From a virus, in IMG/VR virus record IMGVR_UViG_3300048587_001100, positions 1-52,940 of that record: DNA of 52,940 nucleotides, one strand, 5' to 3'. The translations under genes were made by a program, and so were the position numbers. The notes beneath the pieces are model-generated. The model did not search any database. It was not told where the DNA came from and saw only the letters and a list, made by a program, of their open reading frames with translations. The first letter of the stretch is position 1. Every line of letters starts with the position of its first letter. Shown piece after piece: positions 32,782 through 40,111 of the stretch.

Positions 32782-34871
32782 GCAGTGACGTTGTCAAAGG
32801 TCAGTCCATGCGCGACGCGGCTACGCAATACCTGAGCAGCGGCTTGTGCGTGCTGCCGGCTGTCCTGCAGGAGAAGCGGCCGGCTTTGCCCGCGTGGCGA
32901 TCCTTTCAGAATACTCGGCCCTCCGCCGAGCAGGTTCGCCTGTGGTTCGAGTCGGGTGCCCAGGCCCTGTGCCTGGTCTGTGGCGCAGTATCGGGCCATC
33001 TAGAGACCATCGACTTCGACGGCGGTGGCGATCGGTTCGACGCGTGGTGCAAGCGGATTCCACCGTCGCTATTGAGCCGGGTGGTCATCGAGCGAACGCC
33101 GTCCCGCGGATTTCACGTCAGCTACCAGTCCGAGGTGCCTGTCTGCGGCAACCTGAAGCTGGCCCAGCGCCAGCACTTCGTCGCGCCTGAGGACATTCAG
33201 GTCGATGCCGCCGGGGCGGCAACGGTGCAACTGCATGGGAAGCGCTACCTGGTCCGCACGGACGCGGCAGGTCGCAGGTACGTCATCCTGACCCTGATCG
33301 AGACCCGTGGCGAAGGCGGACTGTTCCTATGCGCGCCCACGCCCGGTTACGAGTTGATCCAGGGCGACTATTCCCATCTGCCCGTGCTGACCGAGGCCGA
33401 ACGCGACACGCTGCTGCAGGCGGCATGGGAACTCAATGAGTACGTCCCGCCGGTCATCGACGGTGCCAAGGCTCCACCTGCCCATGACACGACCGAGCGG
33501 CCCGGCGATCAGTTCAACCGGCGCGGCGACCCCCGGAAGATTCTCGAGCAGCACGGGTGGACACGGGTCAAGGGTGGCCAGAACGAATACTGGCGCCGGC
33601 CCGGGAAGGACCATGGCTGGTCCGCCACGCTCAAGGACGGCGTGTTCTACGTCTTCAGCGTCAATGCCGCGCCGTTCGAGTCGGACCGTGCCTATTCGCC
33701 CTTCGCGGTCTACAGCCTGCTGGAGCACGGCGGCGATTGGTCCAGAGCCGCGGCGGCACTGCGGCTGCAGGGCTACGGTCCGCCGCCCAACTCCATGGCT
33801 CACACGCCCGCAGGCACCACGAACCCGCCTGAAACGCCCGTGGCAGCGATGCAGCCGCTGACGGTGCGCGACTTGATGGTCAAGTACCCCGACCTGCGCA
33901 AGCCGGTCATCCATGGGCTGCTGCGTGAGGGCGAGACGATGAACGTCATCGCTCCGCCCAAGTACCGCAAGAGCTGGCTTGTGATGGACCTTGCCCTGTC
34001 CGTTGCCACCGGCCGGGAGTGGCTGGGGCACTTCATGTGCGAGCGCGGTGAAGTGCTGATCCTCGACAACGAACTGCACGGCGAGACCAGCGCCAACCGA
34101 ATCCCCAAGGTCGCCCATGCCCGCAGTGTGCCGACCGACGCCTACGCCGACCACGTCTGGGTCATGAACCTGCGCGGCTACCTGCAGGACGTGTTCTCGC
34201 TGGGCGAGTTCTTCCGCGGTCTGCAGCCGGGGCGATTCAAGGTGGTGATCCTCGACGCCTTCTACCGCTTCATGCCGCGCGATATGGACGAGAACGACAA
34301 CGGCACCATGGCGTCGCTCTACAACCACATCGATCGGTACGCGGATTTGCTGGGCTGCTGCTTCGTGCTGATCCACCACACGACCAAGGGCAGCCAATCG
34401 GGCAAGAGTGTCACCGATGTCGGGGCCGGCGCCGGCAGCCAGAGCCGGGCCACCGACACGCACATGATCCTCCGCGCCCATGAGGAAGACGACACCGTCG
34501 TCCTGGACGCGGCGGTTCGCTCGTGGCCGCCGGTGGCGCCTCGCTGCCTGCGCTGGTCGTACCCGGTCTGGTCGCCGGCAGATGACCTCGATCCAGCCCA
34601 ACTGCGAACCGAGAGCGGCAAGAAGCGCGGCGAGAAGAAGGACGAGTGGACGGTCGAGACCTTCGTGCAGGCGTTCGTGGGACCACGGCCAGCCACGCGT
34701 TCCAGCATCCTCGACAAGGCGATCGAGGCGGGACTGTCGCATTGGCTGGCTGACCGGCTGCTGCGGTCGGCAGACGATGACGGTCTGGTGACACGTCAAG
34801 GCGAGGGCAAGCGCAACGACCCCTACACCTATCAGCTGGCGGTCACCACCCACGAGGAGAACGGCCAATGA
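32778..34871 (+). CDS. primase-polymerase / helicase fusion (Prim-Pol plus RecA-like ATPase)
   Basis: A 697-residue protein. Residues 1-230 look like a bifunctional primase-polymerase domain, with LETIDFDGGGDRFDAW holding the acidic motif and RTPSRGFHVSY the His strand. Residues 395-600 form a RecA-like ATPase: the P loop reads APPKYRKS, with both glycines of GxxxxGKS replaced, and FKVVILDAFYRF is Walker B. HHTTKGSQSGKS and AGSQSRATD follow. The C-terminus is a winged-helix region. It probably primes and unwinds at the adjacent origin. Confidence 0.87.
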   Translation: MSSDVVKGQSMRDAATQYLSSGLCVLPAVLQEKRPALPAWRSFQNTRPSAEQVRLWFESGAQALCLVCGAVSGHLETIDFDGGGDRFDAWCKRIPPSLLSRVVIERTPSRGFHVSYQSEVPVCGNLKLAQRQHFVAPEDIQVDAAGAATVQLHGKRYLVRTDAAGRRYVILTLIETRGEGGLFLCAPTPGYELIQGDYSHLPVLTEAERDTLLQAAWELNEYVPPVIDGAKAPPAHDTTERPGDQFNRRGDPRKILEQHGWTRVKGGQNEYWRRPGKDHGWSATLKDGVFYVFSVNAAPFESDRAYSPFAVYSLLEHGGDWSRAAAALRLQGYGPPPNSMAHTPAGTTNPPETPVAAMQPLTVRDLMVKYPDLRKPVIHGLLREGETMNVIAPPKYRKSWLVMDLALSVATGREWLGHFMCERGEVLILDNELHGETSANRIPKVAHARSVPTDAYADHVWVMNLRGYLQDVFSLGEFFRGLQPGRFKVVILDAFYRFMPRDMDENDNGTMASLYNHIDRYADLLGCCFVLIHHTTKGSQSGKSVTDVGAGAGSQSRATDTHMILRAHEEDDTVVLDAAVRSWPPVAPRCLRWSYPVWSPADDLDPAQLRTESGKKRGEKKDEWTVETFVQAFVGPRPATRSSILDKAIEAGLSHWLADRLLRSADDDGLVTRQGEGKRNDPYTYQLAVTTHEENGQ

Positions 34872-35345
34872 GGTTTCGTTTTGTGATTCATTTTGTGCGC
34901 ACAAAACAAGTGCTCTGGCATTTCGTTTGGCGTTTCGTTTTGTGCGCACAAAACAATAGCCGCACGCCGGGTCTCGTTTCGTTTTGTGCGCCCCTAAAGG
35001 GGCGCACACAAAACGAAACGGACCCAGCCCGGCGTGCCCCGCGATCAGAACAAGACCAAACACAACACAAAACGAATCGCCCCCCGGCCCCCGGGTCGCC
35101 CACGGTCGCGCCTGTCGCGTCCGGCAAGAACGGTTGGAGGGCGAGCCGTCCGATCGCCCCGACGCGACACGGGCCAACGTGGGCCAACCGGGGCGAGGCT
35201 CGGAGTTATCCACAAGCCGCCAGGTTGGCAGTGGGGAACTGGGGCCACGGCGGTCAAGGCCATGGTTCCCCCCTGGCCAAAGCGGCAGGAGATGGCCGTG
35301 GGAACGCCAACGCTACATGACTGACCTTCGTTCGTGAGAAAATCC
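34872..35345 (+). other. putative phage replication origin: iterons, DnaA box and hairpins
   Basis: No believable gene lies in this stretch. GTTTCGTTTTGTG occurs at 34873, 34932 and 34976, inverted at 35007, with a 12-base inverted copy at 35066. Two copies of the perfect palindrome TTTTGTGCGCACAAAA lie at 34891-34906 and 34938-34953. A hairpin spanning 34976-35019 has a TAAA loop and one 2-base bulge. A consensus DnaA box TTATCCACA is at 35206-35214. The repeat zone is visibly AT-richer than the genes. It lies directly after the primase-helicase. Confidence 0.72.
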
Positions 35346-35975
35346 ATGGAACCCGAAACCTACGAACGAGTCTGCAGGGTCTGCGGTCGTGTGTTCCTGG
35401 CATCACACGGCTCCATGCGACTCTGCGGCGAGGCCTGCAGACGCGAGCGTAATCGCTACCACCTGGCCAAGTGCCTGGCCACGCTGAGACCCGGTCCGGC
35501 GCGAAAGCAGTGCGTGATCTGTGGTACGGCCTTCTTGGCTGGCAAGACCGAGGCTCGACCCCGCCAATCCAAGACCTGCTCGGCGAAGTGCCAAGTCGCC
35601 CTGGTGGCACGTCATGCGGCCCAGAGATGGCTGAAGACCAAGGCCGGTCGCACGCGCATCTGCGTCGAATGCGGTGCGCCATTCCGGGCGACTGATCGCC
35701 CTCAACTGAAGACATGCTCAGAGAGCTGCGCGCAGCACCGCCGCCGCGATCAGATCTGGCGACACCAACAAGTGCAGAAACACAACGGCCAGAGGGCCAT
35801 GTATGAGGCTCGCCGTCGCGCCAGCGGCTACATGAAGCAGTACAAGCGGCAATGGCGAATACGGTGTGCTGAAGACCAGCTTCAGTCGGAGTTCGCGGTT
35901 CTGAAACTCACGCTGGCGACCGTGCCAGACTCATGGAAAGGAGACCTTCATGGTGACCGCAGTGGAACGAGTTGA
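35346..35975 (+). CDS. triple zinc-finger protein
   Basis: About 209 residues from the ATG at 35346. Three treble-clef-like units follow one another: CRVCG with LCGEAC (about 10-35), CVICG with TCSAKC (about 54-80), and CVECG with TCSESC (about 100-122). The C-terminal third is very basic (QRAMYEARRRASGYMKQYKR). Internal triplication of one module is clear. It is likely a nucleic-acid-binding protein. It overlaps the next gene by 26 bases. Confidence 0.75.
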   Translation: MEPETYERVCRVCGRVFLASHGSMRLCGEACRRERNRYHLAKCLATLRPGPARKQCVICGTAFLAGKTEARPRQSKTCSAKCQVALVARHAAQRWLKTKAGRTRICVECGAPFRATDRPQLKTCSESCAQHRRRDQIWRHQQVQKHNGQRAMYEARRRASGYMKQYKRQWRIRCAEDQLQSEFAVLKLTLATVPDSWKGDLHGDRSGTS

Positions 35976-36573
35976 GTATGTCCCGTCCAAGTGGCATTCG
36001 TTGCAGCGCCAGCTCAAGACGATGTCGGAAGCTGAACTCCGGTCGTATCTGGCCGAGCGGCTCCAGTTCACGGCCGAGAACCTGATGCAAATGGCCCTGG
36101 TGATCCGGGAGTTTGACGAACGCAGCATCGACCTGTCGGACCTTCGGTTCTCCCTGTTGGTGTACCTGAGGCGGATTGCCTATGGGCAGACGCTACCGCA
36201 GGTCGTGGCGCTGCTCGCCGGTCGTCGAGATCTGCTGCAGCGGGTGGCATTCCTGCCCTTGCCCGAGCAGGAGCGGTGTATCAGCGACAGGGGCCTGTCC
36301 GTGGTGACCGGTGAATCCGCCAATGGTGAGCTGGATACGCGTCGTCGGCAGTTGCTTGATCTGGAGCACTGGGAGGTGCGTCAGGTCTTCGGTCCCAACG
36401 GCCTGCGAAACGAAATGCAACAGGCCGTGTGGCTCAAGGGGCAGGCCGTGCGGGCGGCGCAGCAGCCCAAGATTGAGCGTCCCACCTACGTGATCGAGAA
36501 GAACGCACTGATCATTCATCGTCCCACCCGGCTCACCAAGCGGGAACTGGCCAAGATTCTCGCCGCCATGTGA
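35950..36573 (+). CDS. hypothetical helical protein
   Basis: 207 residues with AAAGGAGA 5 bases before the ATG, inside the end of the zinc-finger gene. The N-terminal half is helical (SKWHSLQRQLKTMSEAELRS, LSDLRFSLLVYLRRIA). The C-terminus has VIEKNALIIHRPTRLTKREL. No family is recognised. Its position just before the ParB-methyltransferase gene suggests a related regulatory or adaptor role. Confidence 0.6.
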   Translation: MVTAVERVEYVPSKWHSLQRQLKTMSEAELRSYLAERLQFTAENLMQMALVIREFDERSIDLSDLRFSLLVYLRRIAYGQTLPQVVALLAGRRDLLQRVAFLPLPEQERCISDRGLSVVTGESANGELDTRRRQLLDLEHWEVRQVFGPNGLRNEMQQAVWLKGQAVRAAQQPKIERPTYVIEKNALIIHRPTRLTKRELAKILAAM

Positions 36574-36595
36574 GGCCAACTGAAAGGAGACTGCC

Positions 36596-37990
36596 TTGAA
36601 GATTGAGCTTTTGCCCATCGACCAGGTCAAGCCTTACCCAGGGAACCCGCGTCAGAACGACGATGCGGTGGCCGCGGTGGCGGCGAGCCTGAAGGAGTTC
36701 GGGTTCCGCCAGCCGATCGTGGTGGACCCTGATGGTGTCATCATCGTCGGCCACACCCGTTGGAAGGCAGCCAAGAAGCTGGCCCTGGCCAAGGTGCCCG
36801 TTCACGTCGCCACCGATCTGTCCGAAGCGCAGGTCAAGGCGTATCGACTCGCTGACAACCAGACGGCGACCATTGCCGAGTGGGACTACGAGCTGCTGCC
36901 CATCGAGCTGTCGGCCCTGCGCGAGATGAACTACGACCTGGATCTGCTGGGCTTCGACCAGGAGGAACTGACCCGCCTGATGAGCGGCGATGTGCAGCAG
37001 GGCCTGACCGATCCCGACGAGGTGCCGGCGCCGCCGGACGAGGCGACCACGCAGCCCGGCGACATTTGGCTGCTGGGCAACCATCGACTGATGTGCGGCG
37101 ATAGCGCGAACCCGCTCGACGTGGACCGACTGCTGGACGGTACCCCAATCCACCTGGTCAATACCGACCCGCCGTACAACGTGAAGGTCGAACCGCGCAG
37201 CAACAACGCCATCGCCGCCGGCTTGTCGTCGTTTCAGGCGACCAACACCAAGCCGCAGAATCACCACCAGTCATTCGATGCCGCGCGTGGTGCCTTCAAT
37301 CCGAACAAGGTGAGCAAGAAGCTGCGCCCCAAGGACCGGCCGCTGGCCAACGACTTCGTGAGCGACGAAGCGTTCGATCAGATGCTCGACGCGTGGTTCG
37401 GCAATATGGCCCGCGTGCTGCTGCCCGGTCACGGGTTCTACATTTGGGGCGGGTACGCCAACCTGGGCAATTACCCGCCGTATCTCAAGAAGCACGAACT
37501 GTACTTCAGCCAGGGCATCGTGTGGGACAAGCAGCACCCGGTGCTCACGCGGAAGGATTTCATGGGCGCGTTTGAGATTGCGTTCTACGGGTGGCGTGAA
37601 GGCGCGGCGCACCGCTATTTCGGCCCGAACAACGCGACCGACCTGTGGCACGTCAAGAAGGTGAACCCGCAGTCGATGGTTCACTTGACGGAGAAGCCGG
37701 TGGAGCTGGCGCTGCGGGCGATGCAGTACTCATCGCTGGTCGGCGAGAACGTGCTGGACCTGTTCGGCGGCAGCGGCTCCACGCTCATCGCTGCCGAGCA
37801 GACGGGGCGCCACGCGTACCTGATGGAACTGGACCCGCTCTACTGCGACGTGATCGTGCAGCGATGGGAGAAGTTTTCCGGGCGGAAGGCTGAACGCCAG
37901 ACTGAGAAAGCCCTCGCGCCCGCTTCCGGGTGCGGGGGCGAGGGCGTGGGCGACGGCGAGGGTGGAAAGCCCAAGCGAGGTGTGGCGTGA
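36596..37990 (+). CDS. ParB domain fused to DNA N4/N6 methyltransferase (beta class)
   Basis: 464 residues with a TTG start after AAAGGAGA. Residues 1-125 are a ParB/Srx-like nuclease domain (FRQPIVVDPDGVIIVGHTRW, YRLADNQTATIAEWD). The methyltransferase follows: DPPY at 191-194, then later ENVLDLFGGSGSTLIAAEQ, an order that marks the beta class. It methylates adenine N6 or cytosine N4 with S-adenosylmethionine. The C-terminal 40 residues are a low-complexity Gly/Glu tail whose DNA folds into a GC-rich hairpin (37910-37945). It is an orphan enzyme, probably anti-restriction. Confidence 0.92.
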   Translation: MKIELLPIDQVKPYPGNPRQNDDAVAAVAASLKEFGFRQPIVVDPDGVIIVGHTRWKAAKKLALAKVPVHVATDLSEAQVKAYRLADNQTATIAEWDYELLPIELSALREMNYDLDLLGFDQEELTRLMSGDVQQGLTDPDEVPAPPDEATTQPGDIWLLGNHRLMCGDSANPLDVDRLLDGTPIHLVNTDPPYNVKVEPRSNNAIAAGLSSFQATNTKPQNHHQSFDAARGAFNPNKVSKKLRPKDRPLANDFVSDEAFDQMLDAWFGNMARVLLPGHGFYIWGGYANLGNYPPYLKKHELYFSQGIVWDKQHPVLTRKDFMGAFEIAFYGWREGAAHRYFGPNNATDLWHVKKVNPQSMVHLTEKPVELALRAMQYSSLVGENVLDLFGGSGSTLIAAEQTGRHAYLMELDPLYCDVIVQRWEKFSGRKAERQTEKALAPASGCGGEGVGDGEGGKPKRGVA

Positions 37991-38001
37991 TCGAAGGCGA
38001 G

Positions 38002-38532
38002 TCACTCAACCTTGGCGGCGGTGAAGCGGCCGCGGTCGACCTTGACGAAGCGGGCGCTCTGCCCCTTGGTCTGGATCTCGCGGATCATCGCCGCGTAGAT
38101 GGTGGCATGCGGCGTGGCACCGCTGGTCTTCCAGAGGTTCTCGTCGAGCATCTTCTGGACGATCTCGCGGCAGGACATGGGCTGCGAGGATTGGGTGAGC
38201 ACCTTGAAGGCGACGTCCAGGCCGCTGGCCTTCTTGGCTTTCTCGGGCTTGGCGACGGCGGCTGTCGAAGCCTTGGGCTTGGGCTGCTTGGTCTTGGGCT
38301 CTCTGGGTTCCGGCGAGTCCGCCTTCAGGGGCGCGGTGGACTGGCTCTTAGTACCGGCGTTGACTTCGCCTCGGAGTCGTTGCGGGCTCTTGATGCGGAG
38401 CCGCTTGTTCGTCGCCAGGTTGGTGGCGTCCCACCCACCATGTCGGCTCTCGGCCTCGATGCGAATGGGCACGACCCGCTCGCTGACCTTGGCCAGATAG
38501 GTCCCGCCGATCTTGACTTCGTTCTTCTTCAT
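38002..38532 (-). CDS. HARE-HTH (HB1/ASXL) domain protein
   Basis: 176 residues with AGGAGAT before the ATG. The N-terminal 50 residues form a small beta domain (VKIGGTYLAKVSERVVPIR). A Lys/Pro/Ala linker (65-105) follows. The C-terminal 75 residues (LDVAFKVLTQSSQPMSCREI, then TPHATIYAAMIREI) match the HARE-HTH winged helix found in restriction and RNA polymerase proteins. It probably binds DNA. It is the last gene of a minus-strand cassette facing the methyltransferase. Confidence 0.78.
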   Translation of the reverse strand: MKKNEVKIGGTYLAKVSERVVPIRIEAESRHGGWDATNLATNKRLRIKSPQRLRGEVNAGTKSQSTAPLKADSPEPREPKTKQPKPKASTAAVAKPEKAKKASGLDVAFKVLTQSSQPMSCREIVQKMLDENLWKTSGATPHATIYAAMIREIQTKGQSARFVKVDRGRFTAAKVE

Positions 38533-38598
38533 GACGCGATCTCCTGTGGCCGTATTGGGTTCCGGGCACTCCGGGGGGCTGGCCAGGCCTCTTGGGTC

Positions 38599-38880
38599 TC
38601 ACTCGGTGAAGCGGTAGAGCTCTTGGGCGTACGCGTGGATGTCGCTGTTGGTCCCGCGGAAGCCTTCAGTGCGCTGGTGGAGGATTTCCGCCAGGTCGAT
38701 GATGGTGGCATCGTCGCTGCGGGCCTCGATCTCCCAGGTCTTCCAGGCGAGCTGGTCTCGATTGGGATCTCGGATGATCGAGTCGATGCGAATGACGCTG
38801 CTGCGTTTCGCGTCACGGCGGTCGCGCTCGATGGTGAGCGTGCCGGCCTGGCCTTCGATCTCGATGCGCTTCGTCTGCAT
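38599..38880 (-). CDS. hypothetical protein in minus-strand cassette
   Basis: 93 residues with GGGAGC before the ATG. It is beta-rich at the N-terminus (KRIEIEGQAGTLTIERD) and helical at the C-terminus (TNSDIHAYAQELYRF). No recognised domain. Its leader is shared in form with the other genes of the cassette. Confidence 0.65.
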   Translation of the reverse strand: MQTKRIEIEGQAGTLTIERDRRDAKRSSVIRIDSIIRDPNRDQLAWKTWEIEARSDDATIIDLAEILHQRTEGFRGTNSDIHAYAQELYRFTE

Positions 38881-38910
38881 GGTGTGCTCCCTGTAGGTGG
38901 TGGGCGCTGG

Positions 38911-39234
38911 TCAGCGTGCAGCCTTGATGGCGCGGCGCAGGCGTCGCCACTCGACGCTGGTGACCATCTGGTTGTCATGGGCTTCGAGCAGGGCCTGGGC
39001 GGCGGCGAGGACCTCGTCCATGGCGGCGCTGCGCTTGGCAGCCCGGCGCTGGGCGTGGTCCTGGCCCGCGTCGAAGGCGGCGGTCAAGGCGTCGCAGACG
39101 CCCCACACCGACACCTCGTGGAAGTCCAGTCCGTCCATCCGGCGCGTCTCGAGCGTCTCAATGTGCAGGTGTTTGCTGGCGATCTCGGCGAGCGTCTCGC
39201 CGGTGGTCTTGGCTGTGGGCTTCTGGCTGCTCAT
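38911..39234 (-). CDS. DUF6900-like small protein
   Basis: 107 residues. The segment ETLAEIASKHLHIETLETRR with DFHEVSVWGVCDALTAAFDAG looks like the DUF6900 module found in mobile elements. A helical C-terminus follows. The ribosome site is GGAGCACGCC. Function is unknown. Confidence 0.65.
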   Translation of the reverse strand: MSSQKPTAKTTGETLAEIASKHLHIETLETRRMDGLDFHEVSVWGVCDALTAAFDAGQDHAQRRAAKRSAAMDEVLAAAQALLEAHDNQMVTSVEWRRLRRAIKAAR

Positions 39235-39264
39235 GGCGTGCTCCTGGGATTGGGTGCAGCGTCC

Positions 39265-39465
39265 TCAGCGAAGGTCGATGATTTCGTCAGCCTTCGTGGG
39301 GACGGTGTAGCGCAACTGTTCCATGGTGAGGTCGCCGTTGTAGTAGCGCATGGCGGCGATGGCCTCATCGAGCGTCCAACCATGGACCCGCTGCAGGTAA
39401 GCGACGTGCTGGAAGATTTCTCGCGCTCGCTGGCTCTCGTTGGCGTTCTTCGGGAAGCGGCTCAT
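39265..39465 (-). CDS. hypothetical small protein
   Basis: 66 residues from the ATG at 39465, with GGAGATCGCC directly before it; an in-frame TTG lies further upstream. It is helical (ESQRAREIFQHVAYLQRVHG, LDEAIAAMRYYNG). No domain is recognised. It belongs to the minus-strand cassette. Confidence 0.65.
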   Translation of the reverse strand: MSRFPKNANESQRAREIFQHVAYLQRVHGWTLDEAIAAMRYYNGDLTMEQLRYTVPTKADEIIDLR

Positions 39466-39495
39466 GGCGATCTCCTTCAAGGTGGTGCGTGGTGT

Positions 39496-39726
39496 TCAGG
39501 CCTGGCCGGGGGCGGGGGCGGCGGCGGGCACGAACAGGTCGCCGGCGTGCCAGACCTCCTGGCCCGTGGCGGTTTCGATCAGGTAGGACCAGGCGGCGGT
39601 GCCGTTGCGGCGAAAGGTGTTGACCTCCACCACCCGGCCCGGCTCGCCGTCGGTCTTGGAAACCACCAGGGTGCCGGGCTTGAGGTTCTGGCCTCCCGGG
39701 TTGGCGTTGGTCTTGGTCGTCGTCAT
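39496..39726 (-). CDS. small beta-barrel-like protein
   Basis: 76 residues from the ATG at 39726 with AAGGAGATG upstream. LKPGTLVVSKTDGEPGRVVE and WSYLIETATGQEVWHAGDLF look like a compact KOW/SH3-like barrel. It is the first gene of the minus-strand cassette, divergent from the late operon, so the 133-base gap to 39860 should hold divergent promoters. Confidence 0.65.
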   Translation of the reverse strand: MTTTKTNANPGGQNLKPGTLVVSKTDGEPGRVVEVNTFRRNGTAAWSYLIETATGQEVWHAGDLFVPAAAPAPGQA

Positions 39727-39859
39727 TTCGCATCTCCTTGTGGTGGCCTGCGTTACATGCACATTGAGCCGGGACGGGCCAAAGACATCAAGGCGATCCG
39801 GCGAGATGTGGGGAACTTTCCGGCGGTCACATCTGGCGATGACGTTGGAGGTTGCGGCG

Positions 39860-40111
39860 ATGTCTGAGAAGACCCCCAAGATTCCGGCCAACCCAGGCGC
39901 TCAGAGCGCGGGTGTCACGCCGCCGGTGGTCAATCCCATGTCGCTTTCCGTAGAGGAAGTGTCACGGATGCTGTCGGCCGCTGGCGGCAAGCGGATCACG
40001 CCACAGCAGGTCCAGGCGGACCTTGATGCCGGGGCGCCCGTGGGACCTGACGGTCGCATCAACTTGGTGAACTACACGGCATGGCTGGTGAGGGAGGTCC
40101 AGGCCCGTTGA
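39860..40111 (+). CDS. small protein sharing the terminase N-terminal domain; terminase small-subunit candidate
   Basis: 83 residues from the ATG at 39860, with GGAGG 8 bases upstream. Residues 28-80 (LSVEEVSRMLSAAG, QVQADLDAGAPVG, GRINLVNYTAWLV) align well with the first 55 residues of the terminase downstream (LRVAELVRLLNA, VVYRHLNRAAYKIGDGRRID, LVRYAAWLF). This DNA-binding-like module therefore exists both alone and fused. Its position suggests a small terminase function. Confidence 0.7.
   Translation: MSEKTPKIPANPGAQSAGVTPPVVNPMSLSVEEVSRMLSAAGGKRITPQQVQADLDAGAPVGPDGRINLVNYTAWLVREVQAR

Noticed and set aside
34868-35320. 150-residue frame starting ATGA-coupled to the primase gene
   Set aside because: Its first 55 residues are dictated by palindromes and direct repeats, and the rest is low-complexity Pro/Arg/Gly; DNA structure explains the stretch better than coding.
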